Source: Halovenus sp.
GTDB lineage: Archaea; Halobacteriota; Halobacteria; Halobacteriales; Haloarculaceae
Direction: 5' to 3'
Assembly (NCBI GenBank): GCA_003551945.1
Contig: PUNZ01000111.1
Location: forward strand, 1-6,455
DNA length: 6,455 bases
Within the stretch, counting starts at the first letter, position 1, and every line of letters starts with the position of its first letter. The position numbers and the translations under genes are program-made. This document shows positions 1 through 5,507 of this stretch, piece after piece. The notes under the pieces were generated by a model, which worked only from the letters and a program-made list of their open reading frames with translations, ran no database searches and had not been told where the DNA came from.

Positions 1-1121
1 AGCTGTGAGCGCAGGTCGTTGTGGTCGAGGTTGGTGCCGATAAGGACAAGTCGGTTGCTCCGGTCACCCCACTGTTCGTGCCACACCTCTTTGATTTCGG
101 GATGTTCCGCCAACTGCTCTTCGCGCTCTTCTGGTGGGAGGCCCGCAAGCCAGATACCCGCGGGGGCAACACGAATCGACTGTCCAGCAACGTGTAACAT
201 GAGGGCTTGGTCGCCGCGGCCGGCAAGCCAGAAATGCCCTTTCGAGCGGATGACCGTGTCGGGAAAAGCATCCAACAGGTCGGCAAATCGTTCCGGGTGG
301 AAGGGTCGTCGGGAGTCAAAAACCAGCGACGTAACACCGTGTTCTTCCTCTGCAGACTGATGGGGCTCCTGTAGCTCTTGCATCCAGCCAGCAGATTGGC
401 TCGCTTCCTCGAAATCAAACCGGCCGGTGTCGATAATCTCATCTGGAGTGACTTCCCCGTGAGTCGTTCGAATCAACTCGGCACGTGGCTGGAGTACCGA
501 CAGCGTTTCCTTGATTTCGGCGAGCGTCTCCTCGCTCACGAGGTCGCATTTGTTCAACAGGAGGACGTCACAGAACTCCACTTGCTCAACAAGCAGGTCA
601 CCAAGGTGTTTGTCAGTCCCGTCGTCATCAAGTACCTCATCGGATTGCATCGCCTCGTGGAACTGATGCGCATCGACGACCGTAACGGTCGTATCCAGAT
701 GGCAGCCATCCAGCGGTTCGATACCAGTCTCCTCGTAGAACTCCGTTGGGTCGAGGTCCGACTGGTCGAAGCCCATCGTCAGGGTTTGTGCGACAGGTAA
801 CGGTTCCGCGACGCCGGTCGATTCGACGATAATGGCGTCGAACGTTCGCTCTTGGGTGAGTGCACCGATGGCATCGAGCAAGTCACCGCGCAACTCACAG
901 CAGATACAGCCGTTGGACAACTCGACTAGCTCTTCGTCTTCCGCCGAGATGTCAGATGATTCGGCGACGAGGTCGGCATCGACGTTTATCTCTCCCATGT
1001 CGTTGACGAGCACCGCGTACTCGTTGTCTCCCCTTGCGCGAAGCAGCTGGTTTAGCGTCGTTGTCTTTCCCGCACCGAGTGTGCCTGATAGTACCGTCAC
1101 GGGAATTGAATTATCGCTCAT
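1..1121 (-). CDS. COG0523 family GTPase / metallochaperone (CobW/ZagA-like), 3' end cut by window edge
   Basis: Reading the minus strand from ATG at 1121 gives 373 residues without a stop before the edge, so the C-terminus is missing. Seen: a Walker A motif GTLGAGKT at residues 13-20 right after the first beta strand, the family's hallmark metal-site motif GCICC at 71-75, ESTG at 100-103 (Walker B/G3 region), and the guanine-specificity motif NKCD at 190-193. A C-terminal CobW domain runs from about 263, with HFWLAGRG at 297-303 and RLVLIG at 357-362. Members of this family hydrolyse GTP to load metal (zinc, cobalt or others) into client proteins in the cytoplasm. The linker at about 250-261 is acidic and only lightly His-bearing, unlike the long His-rich linkers of some members. 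Probably 15-40 residues are lost. It is divergent from the flavoprotein gene across a 27% G+C promoter gap, so co-regulation is plausible. The family is certain; the metal and client cannot be told from sequence. A zinc-starvation role is the usual guess for family members near other metal genes. Confidence 0.93.
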   Translation of the reverse strand, partial: MSDNSIPVTVLSGTLGAGKTTTLNQLLRARGDNEYAVLVNDMGEINVDADLVAESSDISAEDEELVELSNGCICCELRGDLLDAIGALTQERTFDAIIVESTGVAEPLPVAQTLTMGFDQSDLDPTEFYEETGIEPLDGCHLDTTVTVVDAHQFHEAMQSDEVLDDDGTDKHLGDLLVEQVEFCDVLLLNKCDLVSEETLAEIKETLSVLQPRAELIRTTHGEVTPDEIIDTGRFDFEEASQSAGWMQELQEPHQSAEEEHGVTSLVFDSRRPFHPERFADLLDAFPDTVIRSKGHFWLAGRGDQALMLHVAGQSIRVAPAGIWLAGLPPEEREEQLAEHPEIKEVWHEQWGDRSNRLVLIGTNLDHNDLRSQ

Positions 1122-1192
1122 ACGTTGTTAACAAATAAGCACTTACTAATCAATCTTATTATCCTAAACAAAATAATTAATAACTTTCGGCG
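1122..1192. promoter_or_regulatory. AT-rich divergent promoter region between the COG0523 gene and the flavoprotein gene
   Basis: This 71-bp gap contains 19 G or C bases (27%). It must hold the promoters of both divergent genes. On the plus strand the AT-only core at 1171-1182 is centred about 30 bases before ATG 1208, the right place for a haloarchaeal TATA box of a nearly leaderless transcript. On the minus strand the complement of 1152-1162 gives ATAATAAGA about 31-41 bases before ATG 1121. Two small palindromes lie beside the COG0523 start: TTGTTAACAA at 1125-1134 (perfect) and TAAGCACTTA at 1136-1145 (arms TAAG/CTTA). They could bind a dimeric metal-responsive repressor, but this is inference. 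Confidence 0.55.
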
Positions 1193-1207
1193 GTGAGTGT
1201 ATCGACG

Positions 1208-2524
1208 ATGCGCACGCAGCCACCATTTTATGACTGTCTCGTGATTGGGGGCGGTATCCACGGGACGTATATTGCAAGAGAACTCACTCAGCGGGATTCC
1301 GGGACGCGTATTGGGATTGTGGACCCGAACCCGCGACTACTGGATTCGTTTAGAACGAAAGCCCGAGCGTGTGGGATGACTGCACTCCGCTCCTCGTTCG
1401 TCAATCATCTCGGCGGCGAGCCGTTTCAACTCGAACATTTCGCCAACGGTGAGAACCGAGAGGACGAACTCGTTCCCACCGTCGATTACCCCGAACGTCC
1501 GACGCTTTCGCTCTTTCTGGACCACGCCGAGCACGTTATCAAGCGGTCAGGTCTCTCAGAGAAGCATATTCAGGCGACCGTCAAGGGCATCCACCCCCGG
1601 CAAGATGGGGGATTGACAGTTGAGACAACTGTCGGCGACCTGCAGGCAGCAACCTGTGTTCTCGCAATCGGCTACGGCGGGCGATATACCTATCCCGAAT
1701 GGACAACGACTCTCCCTGCCGATGCCCCCGTATTCCACGTTTGGGAGGACGAGAACGGGATACTACCCGAAACTGATACCGACAGTGACGACGACGCAAC
1801 AGACGAGCACGCAACCGACGACCACACCATCGTCGTTGGCGGCGGCATTACGGCAGTCCAACTGGCCTGTGCGCTAGCAACAGACCATCTTGTTACGCTT
1901 CTCACCCGCCATCCGCTTTCGTGGGAGACCGCGGAAGCCGACCCGCCATGGCTCAACTGGTCGCATATCGAGTCTAAAATCCACTGTCATCCTCCGGGGT
2001 CGGCCAAGCGACTCGCTGTGGTCAATGAAGCACGCTATGATGCCTCCGTTCCGCCTGCGCTGTACGAACTGCTTCGAGAACACATTGACCAGGATAGGCT
2101 CGAAATAGAACAGGGCACGGTTGCGTCAGCAAGAGCCAGTAGCAAGGGTGCTGACGAAAATGAGCCGCCGCTTACGCTCACACTTGAACGCGGCCGGACG
2201 CTCCACGCTGAGCGGGCGGTACTTGCAACCGGGTTTGAACGTATCTTTGACCACCCGTTTGTCGACCAACTCAAAACGGACCTCAGACTAGCTCATGGTG
2301 CAGAAGGGATGCCGGTACTCACTGATGAGACGCTCGCCTGGCAGTACGAGGATGGCAGCGACTCGCAACTGTTCGTTAGCGGCGCGCTTGCGCTGGGAAC
2401 GGTCGGTCCGTACGCACCGAACATTCCCGGTGCACGTCGGGCAAGCGAGCGTATCTGTGACGCGATTACCCAGATTGTGCCGTCGCACGCTGTTGACCGA
2501 CCAGCCGTTTCGGTCCCGAAGTGA
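1208..2524 (+). CDS. FAD/NAD(P)-binding flavoprotein, SidA/IucD- or COG4529-like putative monooxygenase
   Basis: A 438-residue protein with two Rossmann dinucleotide sites. GGGIHG at residues 14-19, right after the hydrophobic strand CLVI, is the FAD site. GGGITA at 211-216 after the strand TIVV is the probable NAD(P)H site, with Ala replacing the third Gly. ATGFER at 340-345 matches the C-terminal ATG motif of flavin-dependent N-hydroxylases and related oxidoreductases. GMTALRSSFVNHL at 56-68 resembles the flavin-contacting segment after the first fold in SidA/IucD/PvdA proteins. It probably uses FAD and NAD(P)H in the cytoplasm; the substrate is unknown, and no siderophore synthetase is nearby. 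An acidic stretch at about 182-206 separates the two folds. GTG at 1193 would add five residues, but ATG 1208 fits better: it lies about 27 bases after the AT-rich core and 11 bases after GGTGA at 1192-1196. The divergent COG0523 neighbour hints at metal-responsive expression. A generic thioredoxin-reductase-like enzyme is less likely because no redox CxxC is seen. Confidence 0.85.
   Translation: MRTQPPFYDCLVIGGGIHGTYIARELTQRDSGTRIGIVDPNPRLLDSFRTKARACGMTALRSSFVNHLGGEPFQLEHFANGENREDELVPTVDYPERPTLSLFLDHAEHVIKRSGLSEKHIQATVKGIHPRQDGGLTVETTVGDLQAATCVLAIGYGGRYTYPEWTTTLPADAPVFHVWEDENGILPETDTDSDDDATDEHATDDHTIVVGGGITAVQLACALATDHLVTLLTRHPLSWETAEADPPWLNWSHIESKIHCHPPGSAKRLAVVNEARYDASVPPALYELLREHIDQDRLEIEQGTVASARASSKGADENEPPLTLTLERGRTLHAERAVLATGFERIFDHPFVDQLKTDLRLAHGAEGMPVLTDETLAWQYEDGSDSQLFVSGALALGTVGPYAPNIPGARRASERICDAITQIVPSHAVDRPAVSVPK
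1794..1823 (+). repeat. 15-bp in-frame tandem duplication in the acidic linker of the flavoprotein
   Basis: ACGCAACAGACGAGC at 1794-1808 is followed directly by ACGCAACCGACGACC at 1809-1823, identical at 13 of 15 bases. It encodes the peptide pair DATDE and HATDD between the FAD and NAD(P) folds. The length is a multiple of three, so the frame is kept. It looks like replication slippage in a tolerant, solvent-exposed acidic loop, so the linker length may vary among relatives. Confidence 0.8.
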
Positions 2525-2565
2525 CTATCATTATTGGAAGGTTGACACGACATAGAGAACCCGGG

Positions 2566-2590
2566 CGCCGGAGCAATCATATGCCCGGCG
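2566..2590 (+). promoter_or_regulatory. G+C-rich hairpin bracketing the presumed TATA element of the helicase gene
   Basis: CGCCGG (2566-2571) pairs with CCGGCG (2585-2590), and after a bulged A at 2572, GCA (2573-2575) pairs with TGC (2582-2584). This leaves a six-base loop, ATCATA (2576-2581): nine base pairs with one bulge. An alternative pairing uses CCGGGC (2561-2566) with GCCCGG (2583-2588). The AT-rich loop is 25-30 bases before the GTG start at 2606, exactly where a TATA box of a leaderless haloarchaeal gene would sit. The repeat could be an operator around the TATA box, or an RNA hairpin ending the upstream transcript. No T-run follows it, which argues against a simple terminator. 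Confidence 0.5.
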
Positions 2591-2605
2591 AGCAGAGTTC
2601 ACACC

Positions 2606-3964
2606 GTGACTGCGGTCTCACTGAGCTATGACGGGGGCACGGTTCGAGTGGACACAGCAGACGCTAAGAATTTAGCCGAATCACTCGACTGCCCCGACAT
2701 CGAGTACGACCCGCGGTCTGAGAGCGCCCGCATTCCTGGGTTTCGATACGACGAACTTCGAGACGAACTCCGCAACGAGGGCTATCACGTTGAGGATGCG
2801 ATCGCCGACTGGCGCTCGCTTTCACTTTCCTCCCCTTACCGACTCCGACCGTATCAACAGGACGCACTCGATGCGTGGACTGCACACGGTCGCCGAGGCG
2901 TCATTGAACTCCCAACCGGCAGCGGGAAGACCGTTATTGGCATCGCAGCTATCGAGGCTGTCGGTGGGCCAGCACTCGTTGTCGTCCCAACCATCGACCT
3001 CCTTACACAGTGGCACGACGAACTTTCATCCGCGTTCGATGAGCCAATCGGACGGCTGGGCGGTGGAACCCAAAGGGTTGAGCAGATTACGGTTTCAACC
3101 TATGACTCCGCCTATTTACGCGCTGATGAACTTGGGGACCAGTTCAAACTGCTCGTCTGTGATGAAGTTCACCATCTCGGTGGCGAAGGATACCGGGATA
3201 TCGCTCGATTAACCGCGGCTCCTGCTCGCCTCGGGCTGACAGCAACGTTTGCCCGCCCGGACGGGGCACACGAAACGGTTGCCGAGGTGCTAGGACCGCT
3301 CGTCTTCGACCTCGATGTTGATGACCTCGCTGGCACGCATCTCGCGGCGTACGATATCAAACGTATCGAGGTGTCGCTCACCCCGGACGAACGAGAAGCC
3401 TACGACCAGCATCAAGGGATATTTACCGAATATCTCAAGACAGCCAACATCACGTTCCGAAGCGGGAGTGATTACCAGAAACTGGTCAAACGCTCCGGAA
3501 ACGACCCGAAGGCACGCGAGGCGCTCCTTGCAAAACAGCGGGCCCGCGAGGTGATGATGAACGCAGAGAACAAAATAACGCAACTGGCTGCCCTGCTTGA
3601 CAGCCACCGACAGGACCGGGTTATCATCTTTACCGCGCATACCGACCTCGTCTACCGGTTAGCGGAGCGGTTTTTGATTCCAGCAATCACCCACGAAACG
3701 ACAGCAAGCGAACGACGCGAGATTTTCGACCGGTTTCGAGACGGGACATACTCCCGAGTTGTGACGGCAAACGTCCTTGATGAAGGTGTTGACGTTCCCG
3801 ATGCGAACGTGGCTGTTGTTCTCTCCGGGTCTGGGAGCGAACGGGAGTTTACGCAGCGTCTTGGGCGAATACTGCGACCGAAAGCTGACGGCGGCCGCGC
3901 CGTCTTGTACGAACTGGTGACCGAAGAGACCGCAGAAGAACGGGTTGCCAGACGTCGACGGTAA
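2606..3964 (+). CDS. XPB/Rad25-type superfamily 2 DNA helicase
   Basis: A 452-residue protein, the usual length of archaeal XPB. Residues 1-72 form a small N-terminal domain comparable to the damage-recognition domain of archaeal XPB. The helicase motifs follow in order: RLRPYQQDALDAW (Q-like region, 79-91), Walker A LPTGSGKT (102-109), motif Ia VVVPTIDLLTQW (125-136), DEVHH (186-190, the DExH box typical of XPB), motif III LTATF (211-215), a helical thumb-like insert (about 258-325), motif IV VIIFTAHTD (339-347), motif V NVLDEGVDVPDA (389-400) and motif VI QRLGRILRP (417-425). It couples ATP hydrolysis to 3'-5' DNA translocation, probably in nucleotide excision repair; haloarchaeal annotations often call such proteins rad25. 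The nuclease partner Bax1, often encoded next to archaeal XPB, is absent: the next gene is rbkR. The GTG start is chosen because no in-frame ATG precedes the conserved N-terminus and an AT-rich element lies 27 bases upstream. There is no Shine-Dalgarno, so the transcript is probably leaderless. A general COG1061 helicase with a role outside repair is possible. Confidence 0.93.
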   Translation: MTAVSLSYDGGTVRVDTADAKNLAESLDCPDIEYDPRSESARIPGFRYDELRDELRNEGYHVEDAIADWRSLSLSSPYRLRPYQQDALDAWTAHGRRGVIELPTGSGKTVIGIAAIEAVGGPALVVVPTIDLLTQWHDELSSAFDEPIGRLGGGTQRVEQITVSTYDSAYLRADELGDQFKLLVCDEVHHLGGEGYRDIARLTAAPARLGLTATFARPDGAHETVAEVLGPLVFDLDVDDLAGTHLAAYDIKRIEVSLTPDEREAYDQHQGIFTEYLKTANITFRSGSDYQKLVKRSGNDPKAREALLAKQRAREVMMNAENKITQLAALLDSHRQDRVIIFTAHTDLVYRLAERFLIPAITHETTASERREIFDRFRDGTYSRVVTANVLDEGVDVPDANVAVVLSGSGSEREFTQRLGRILRPKADGGRAVLYELVTEETAEERVARRRR

Positions 3965-4055
3965 CCTACGGCAGCGGCTGGTACCTTGTTCCAATTCACC
4001 GAGAATTACCGATGCTGTTAAACCATCACACTTCTGAGTATCAACTCGAAACTAA

Positions 4056-4070
4056 TTTGTTCGTTTCTTT
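4056..4070 (+). terminator. Possible T-rich transcription termination region after the helicase gene
   Basis: The 183-bp gap between the helicase stop (3962-3964) and the rbkR start holds a run with eleven T in fifteen bases at 4056-4070. Archaeal polymerases can terminate at T-rich non-template stretches without a hairpin. A weak five-pair inverted repeat, GAAAC (4048-4052) and GTTTC (4063-4067), overlaps it. This is the only terminator-like sequence I see in the gap; support is modest. Confidence 0.3.
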
Positions 4071-4094
4071 CGACTCGTCACTATAACAGAATTG

Positions 4095-4111
4095 GGATGC
4101 TTACCGTATCC
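4095..4111 (+). promoter_or_regulatory. Candidate RbkR operator upstream of rbkR-ribB
   Basis: GGATGCTTACCGTATCC is an imperfect 17-bp palindrome: GGAT pairs with ATCC, an inner C with G, five of eight pairs in all. It ends 36 bases before the rbkR ATG, immediately upstream of the TATA-like element. RbkR regulators are reported to control their own riboflavin operon through palindromic operators that differ between archaeal lineages. I do not recall the haloarchaeal consensus, so the assignment is inference from position and symmetry. A wider inverted repeat, ATAAC (4083-4087) and GTTAT (4112-4116), encloses the site. Confidence 0.4.
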
Positions 4112-4114
4112 GTT

Positions 4115-4123
4115 ATGCTTATG
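4115..4123 (+). promoter_or_regulatory. TATA-like element of the rbkR-ribB operon
   Basis: ATGCTTATG is centred about 29 bases before ATG 4148, the spacing expected for an archaeal TATA box when transcription begins at or just before the start codon. No Shine-Dalgarno precedes ATG 4148, which agrees with a leaderless message. The heptamer ATGCTTA also occurs at 4097-4103, inside the candidate operator and 18 bp upstream. Confidence 0.4.
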
Positions 4124-4147
4124 CCAAACTGGACCTGAGTCACAACT

Positions 4148-4843
4148 ATGGCAGAGACACAGGTTGCACTCGACAGCGCCGGGGTGACGACGCTCAAACA
4201 TCTGGCGCTGGACGGTGCACTCGAGGGTGAGACGAAAGTTTCCTGCTCGGGACTTGCCGAACGACTCGGTGCTTCGACACAGACGGCCTCCCGCCGCCTT
4301 CAACGGCTTGAAGACGGAGGCTATGTGACGCGAGAGATTGTCAGTGATGGCCAGTGGATAACTATCTCTGATAAAGGCGAACGAAACTTGAAAGCTGAAT
4401 ACGAGGCCTATCGCCGTATTTTCGAGGGCAAGCGGTCAGTTTCGCTGACGGGAACGGTCACAAGCGGGATGGGTGAGGGCCGACATTATATCACGCTTCC
4501 CGGCTATATGGAGCAGTTCCGCGACAAACTTGGCTACGAACCGTTCGCTGGGACACTCAACATCGACCTCACGCCGGAAAGCATCCGTGAGCGGGCGCGG
4601 TTGGATGCGGTTGAGCCAATCACAATCTCCGGCTGGGAGTCCGATGAGCGGACCTACGGTCCAGCCTACTGTTACCCGGCAACGCTCACATCTGACGAGT
4701 GTACATACGAAGACGCCTCGATTGTTGCTCCGGAACGAACGCATCACGGCGATGACCACCTCGAAGTTATCGCTCCCGAGAAACTCCGCGACACGTGCTC
4801 ACTGACCGACGGAACGGAGGTGACTGTTCATGTCACAGAGTAG
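4148..4843 (+). CDS. rbkR/ribK: CTP-dependent riboflavin kinase with N-terminal winged-helix regulator domain (RbkR)
   Basis: A 231-residue protein in two parts. Residues about 12-82 form a winged helix: LAERLGAS then the recognition helix QTASRRLQRLEDGGYV (45-60), followed by a wing strand WITISDKG. Residues about 96-231 are the archaeal riboflavin kinase domain (DUF120, PF01982). It shows the glycine-rich GTVTSGMGEGRHY (102-114) of the CTP site, GYEPFAGTLNIDL (129-141) with the T-x-N pair that binds magnesium in this family, and the C-terminal block HLEVIAPEKLR (204-214). The kinase phosphorylates riboflavin to FMN using CTP instead of ATP. This domain pairing is the one described for RbkR, a bifunctional kinase and transcription factor whose DNA binding is reported to be stimulated by CTP and reduced by FMN. 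It is first in an operon with ribB, overlapping it by 14 bases, and a palindrome just upstream could be its own operator. The ATG has a TATA-like element about 29 bases before it and no Shine-Dalgarno. Family assignment is secure; the regulatory role is inferred from architecture and context. Confidence 0.95.
   Translation: MAETQVALDSAGVTTLKHLALDGALEGETKVSCSGLAERLGASTQTASRRLQRLEDGGYVTREIVSDGQWITISDKGERNLKAEYEAYRRIFEGKRSVSLTGTVTSGMGEGRHYITLPGYMEQFRDKLGYEPFAGTLNIDLTPESIRERARLDAVEPITISGWESDERTYGPAYCYPATLTSDECTYEDASIVAPERTHHGDDHLEVIAPEKLRDTCSLTDGTEVTVHVTE
4816..4823 (+). promoter_or_regulatory. Shine-Dalgarno sequence of ribB inside rbkR
   Basis: GGAGGTGA lies six bases before the ribB ATG at 4830 and is fully complementary to the conserved archaeal 16S rRNA tail (TCACCTCC). 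It sits in the last codons of rbkR, encoding part of the stretch TEVT. It fixes the ribB start and, with the 14-base overlap, points to translation of ribB from a shared message. It is the strongest ribosome binding site in the window; rbkR itself and the helicase gene have none visible. Confidence 0.85.
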
Positions 4844-5504
4844 TAACGCAACCGGCATGGCAAGCACTGTTGAGTTGGCCCTTGATGCGTTCCGCCGCGG
4901 TGAGCCAGTCTGCATTCACGATGCCGACGACAGAGAGGGGGAAACTGACCTCATCTATCCGGCAGCCGCCGTCACCCCGGATGCAGTCTCCCGCATGCGA
5001 AATGATGCGGGTGGGCTCATCTGTGTGGCGCTGAGCGACGAGGTTTCCGAGGCGTTCAACCTCCCGTTTATTCAAGATGAGCTGAGCCATCCAGCAGCAG
5101 GGAACCACGACCTTTCGTATGATGACCGCTCGTCGTTCTCACTGACAGTCAACCACCGCGATACCCGCACGGGCATCACCGATGAAGACCGCTCGCTGAC
5201 TATCCGTGAACTTGCAAGCGCAGCGAGCGTCCCCGAAGAGACGCCCTTTGCTGAGCTGTTTCGGGCACCAGGACACGTCCACCTGCTTCGGGCTGCTGCC
5301 GGGGGTCTTGCTGAGCGACAGGGTCATACCGAACTCGGCATTGCGCTCGCAGAGGCAGCCGACCTTCCACCGGCGGTCGTCGTCTGTGAGATGCTCGATG
5401 ACCGCACGGGTGAGGCACTTTCGCCACAGGATGCGGCGACGTACGCTGACACGCACGGCATGCCATATCTCGAAGGACAACAACTGCTAGAGCGATTCTG
5501 TTAA
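4830..5504 (+). CDS. ribB: 3,4-dihydroxy-2-butanone-4-phosphate synthase (RibB)
   Basis: A 224-residue single-domain enzyme of usual length for stand-alone RibB. It converts ribulose 5-phosphate to 3,4-dihydroxy-2-butanone 4-phosphate plus formate, supplying the four-carbon unit of riboflavin, in the cytoplasm with magnesium. Seen: the acidic active-site loop DADDREGETDL (31-41), equivalent to the bacterial loop with catalytic and metal-binding Glu and Asp; NHRDTRTGIT (108-117) followed by DRSLTIR (120-126); PGHVHLLRA (147-155); and GHTELGIALAEAADLPPAVVVCEML (165-189 approximately), which carries the conserved His and Glu of the second metal site. No GTP cyclohydrolase II (RibA) domain follows, as expected in archaea. 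It overlaps rbkR by 14 bases and has its own Shine-Dalgarno six bases upstream, so the two genes form one operon giving precursor synthesis and FMN formation together. The internal Met at residue 10 lacks a ribosome site. The stop is only 3 bp from the stop of the convergent lipoprotein gene. Confidence 0.96.
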   Translation: MSQSSNATGMASTVELALDAFRRGEPVCIHDADDREGETDLIYPAAAVTPDAVSRMRNDAGGLICVALSDEVSEAFNLPFIQDELSHPAAGNHDLSYDDRSSFSLTVNHRDTRTGITDEDRSLTIRELASAASVPEETPFAELFRAPGHVHLLRAAAGGLAERQGHTELGIALAEAADLPPAVVVCEMLDDRTGEALSPQDAATYADTHGMPYLEGQQLLERFC

Positions 5505-5507
5505 CAT

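Noticed and set aside
19..1131. Three plus-strand open frames (19-360, 378-800, 832-1131)
   Set aside because: They lie on the opposite strand of the COG0523 gene, whose minus-strand frame has Walker A, GCICC and NKCD motifs. The plus-strand translations show no family features.
1193..1207. GTG at 1193 as the flavoprotein start
   Set aside because: It lies too close to the AT-rich TATA-like core, so a transcript would begin after it. ATG 1208 fits the spacing and has GGTGA upstream. Not fully excluded.
2790..3212. Plus-strand 140-residue open frame inside the helicase gene
   Set aside because: It overlaps the Walker A and DEVHH coding region in another frame, and its composition is not haloarchaeal.
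3652..3999. Minus-strand open frames of 111-115 residues at the end of the helicase
   Set aside because: They are antisense to helicase motifs IV-VI, are Arg/Ser-rich unlike acidic haloarchaeal proteins, and have no promoter or ribosome site.
4048..4067. GAAAC/GTTTC inverted repeat as an intrinsic terminator hairpin
   Set aside because: The stem is only five pairs with a ten-base loop and is AT-rich, too weak to call by itself. Only the T-rich stretch is listed, at low confidence.
4857..4859. Internal ATG as an alternative ribB start
   Set aside because: It has no ribosome binding site, whereas ATG 4830 has a perfect one six bases upstream.
5139..5490. Open frames on both strands inside ribB
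   Set aside because: ribB is a clear, motif-complete gene here, and the alternatives are Arg- and His-rich translations of its other frames.
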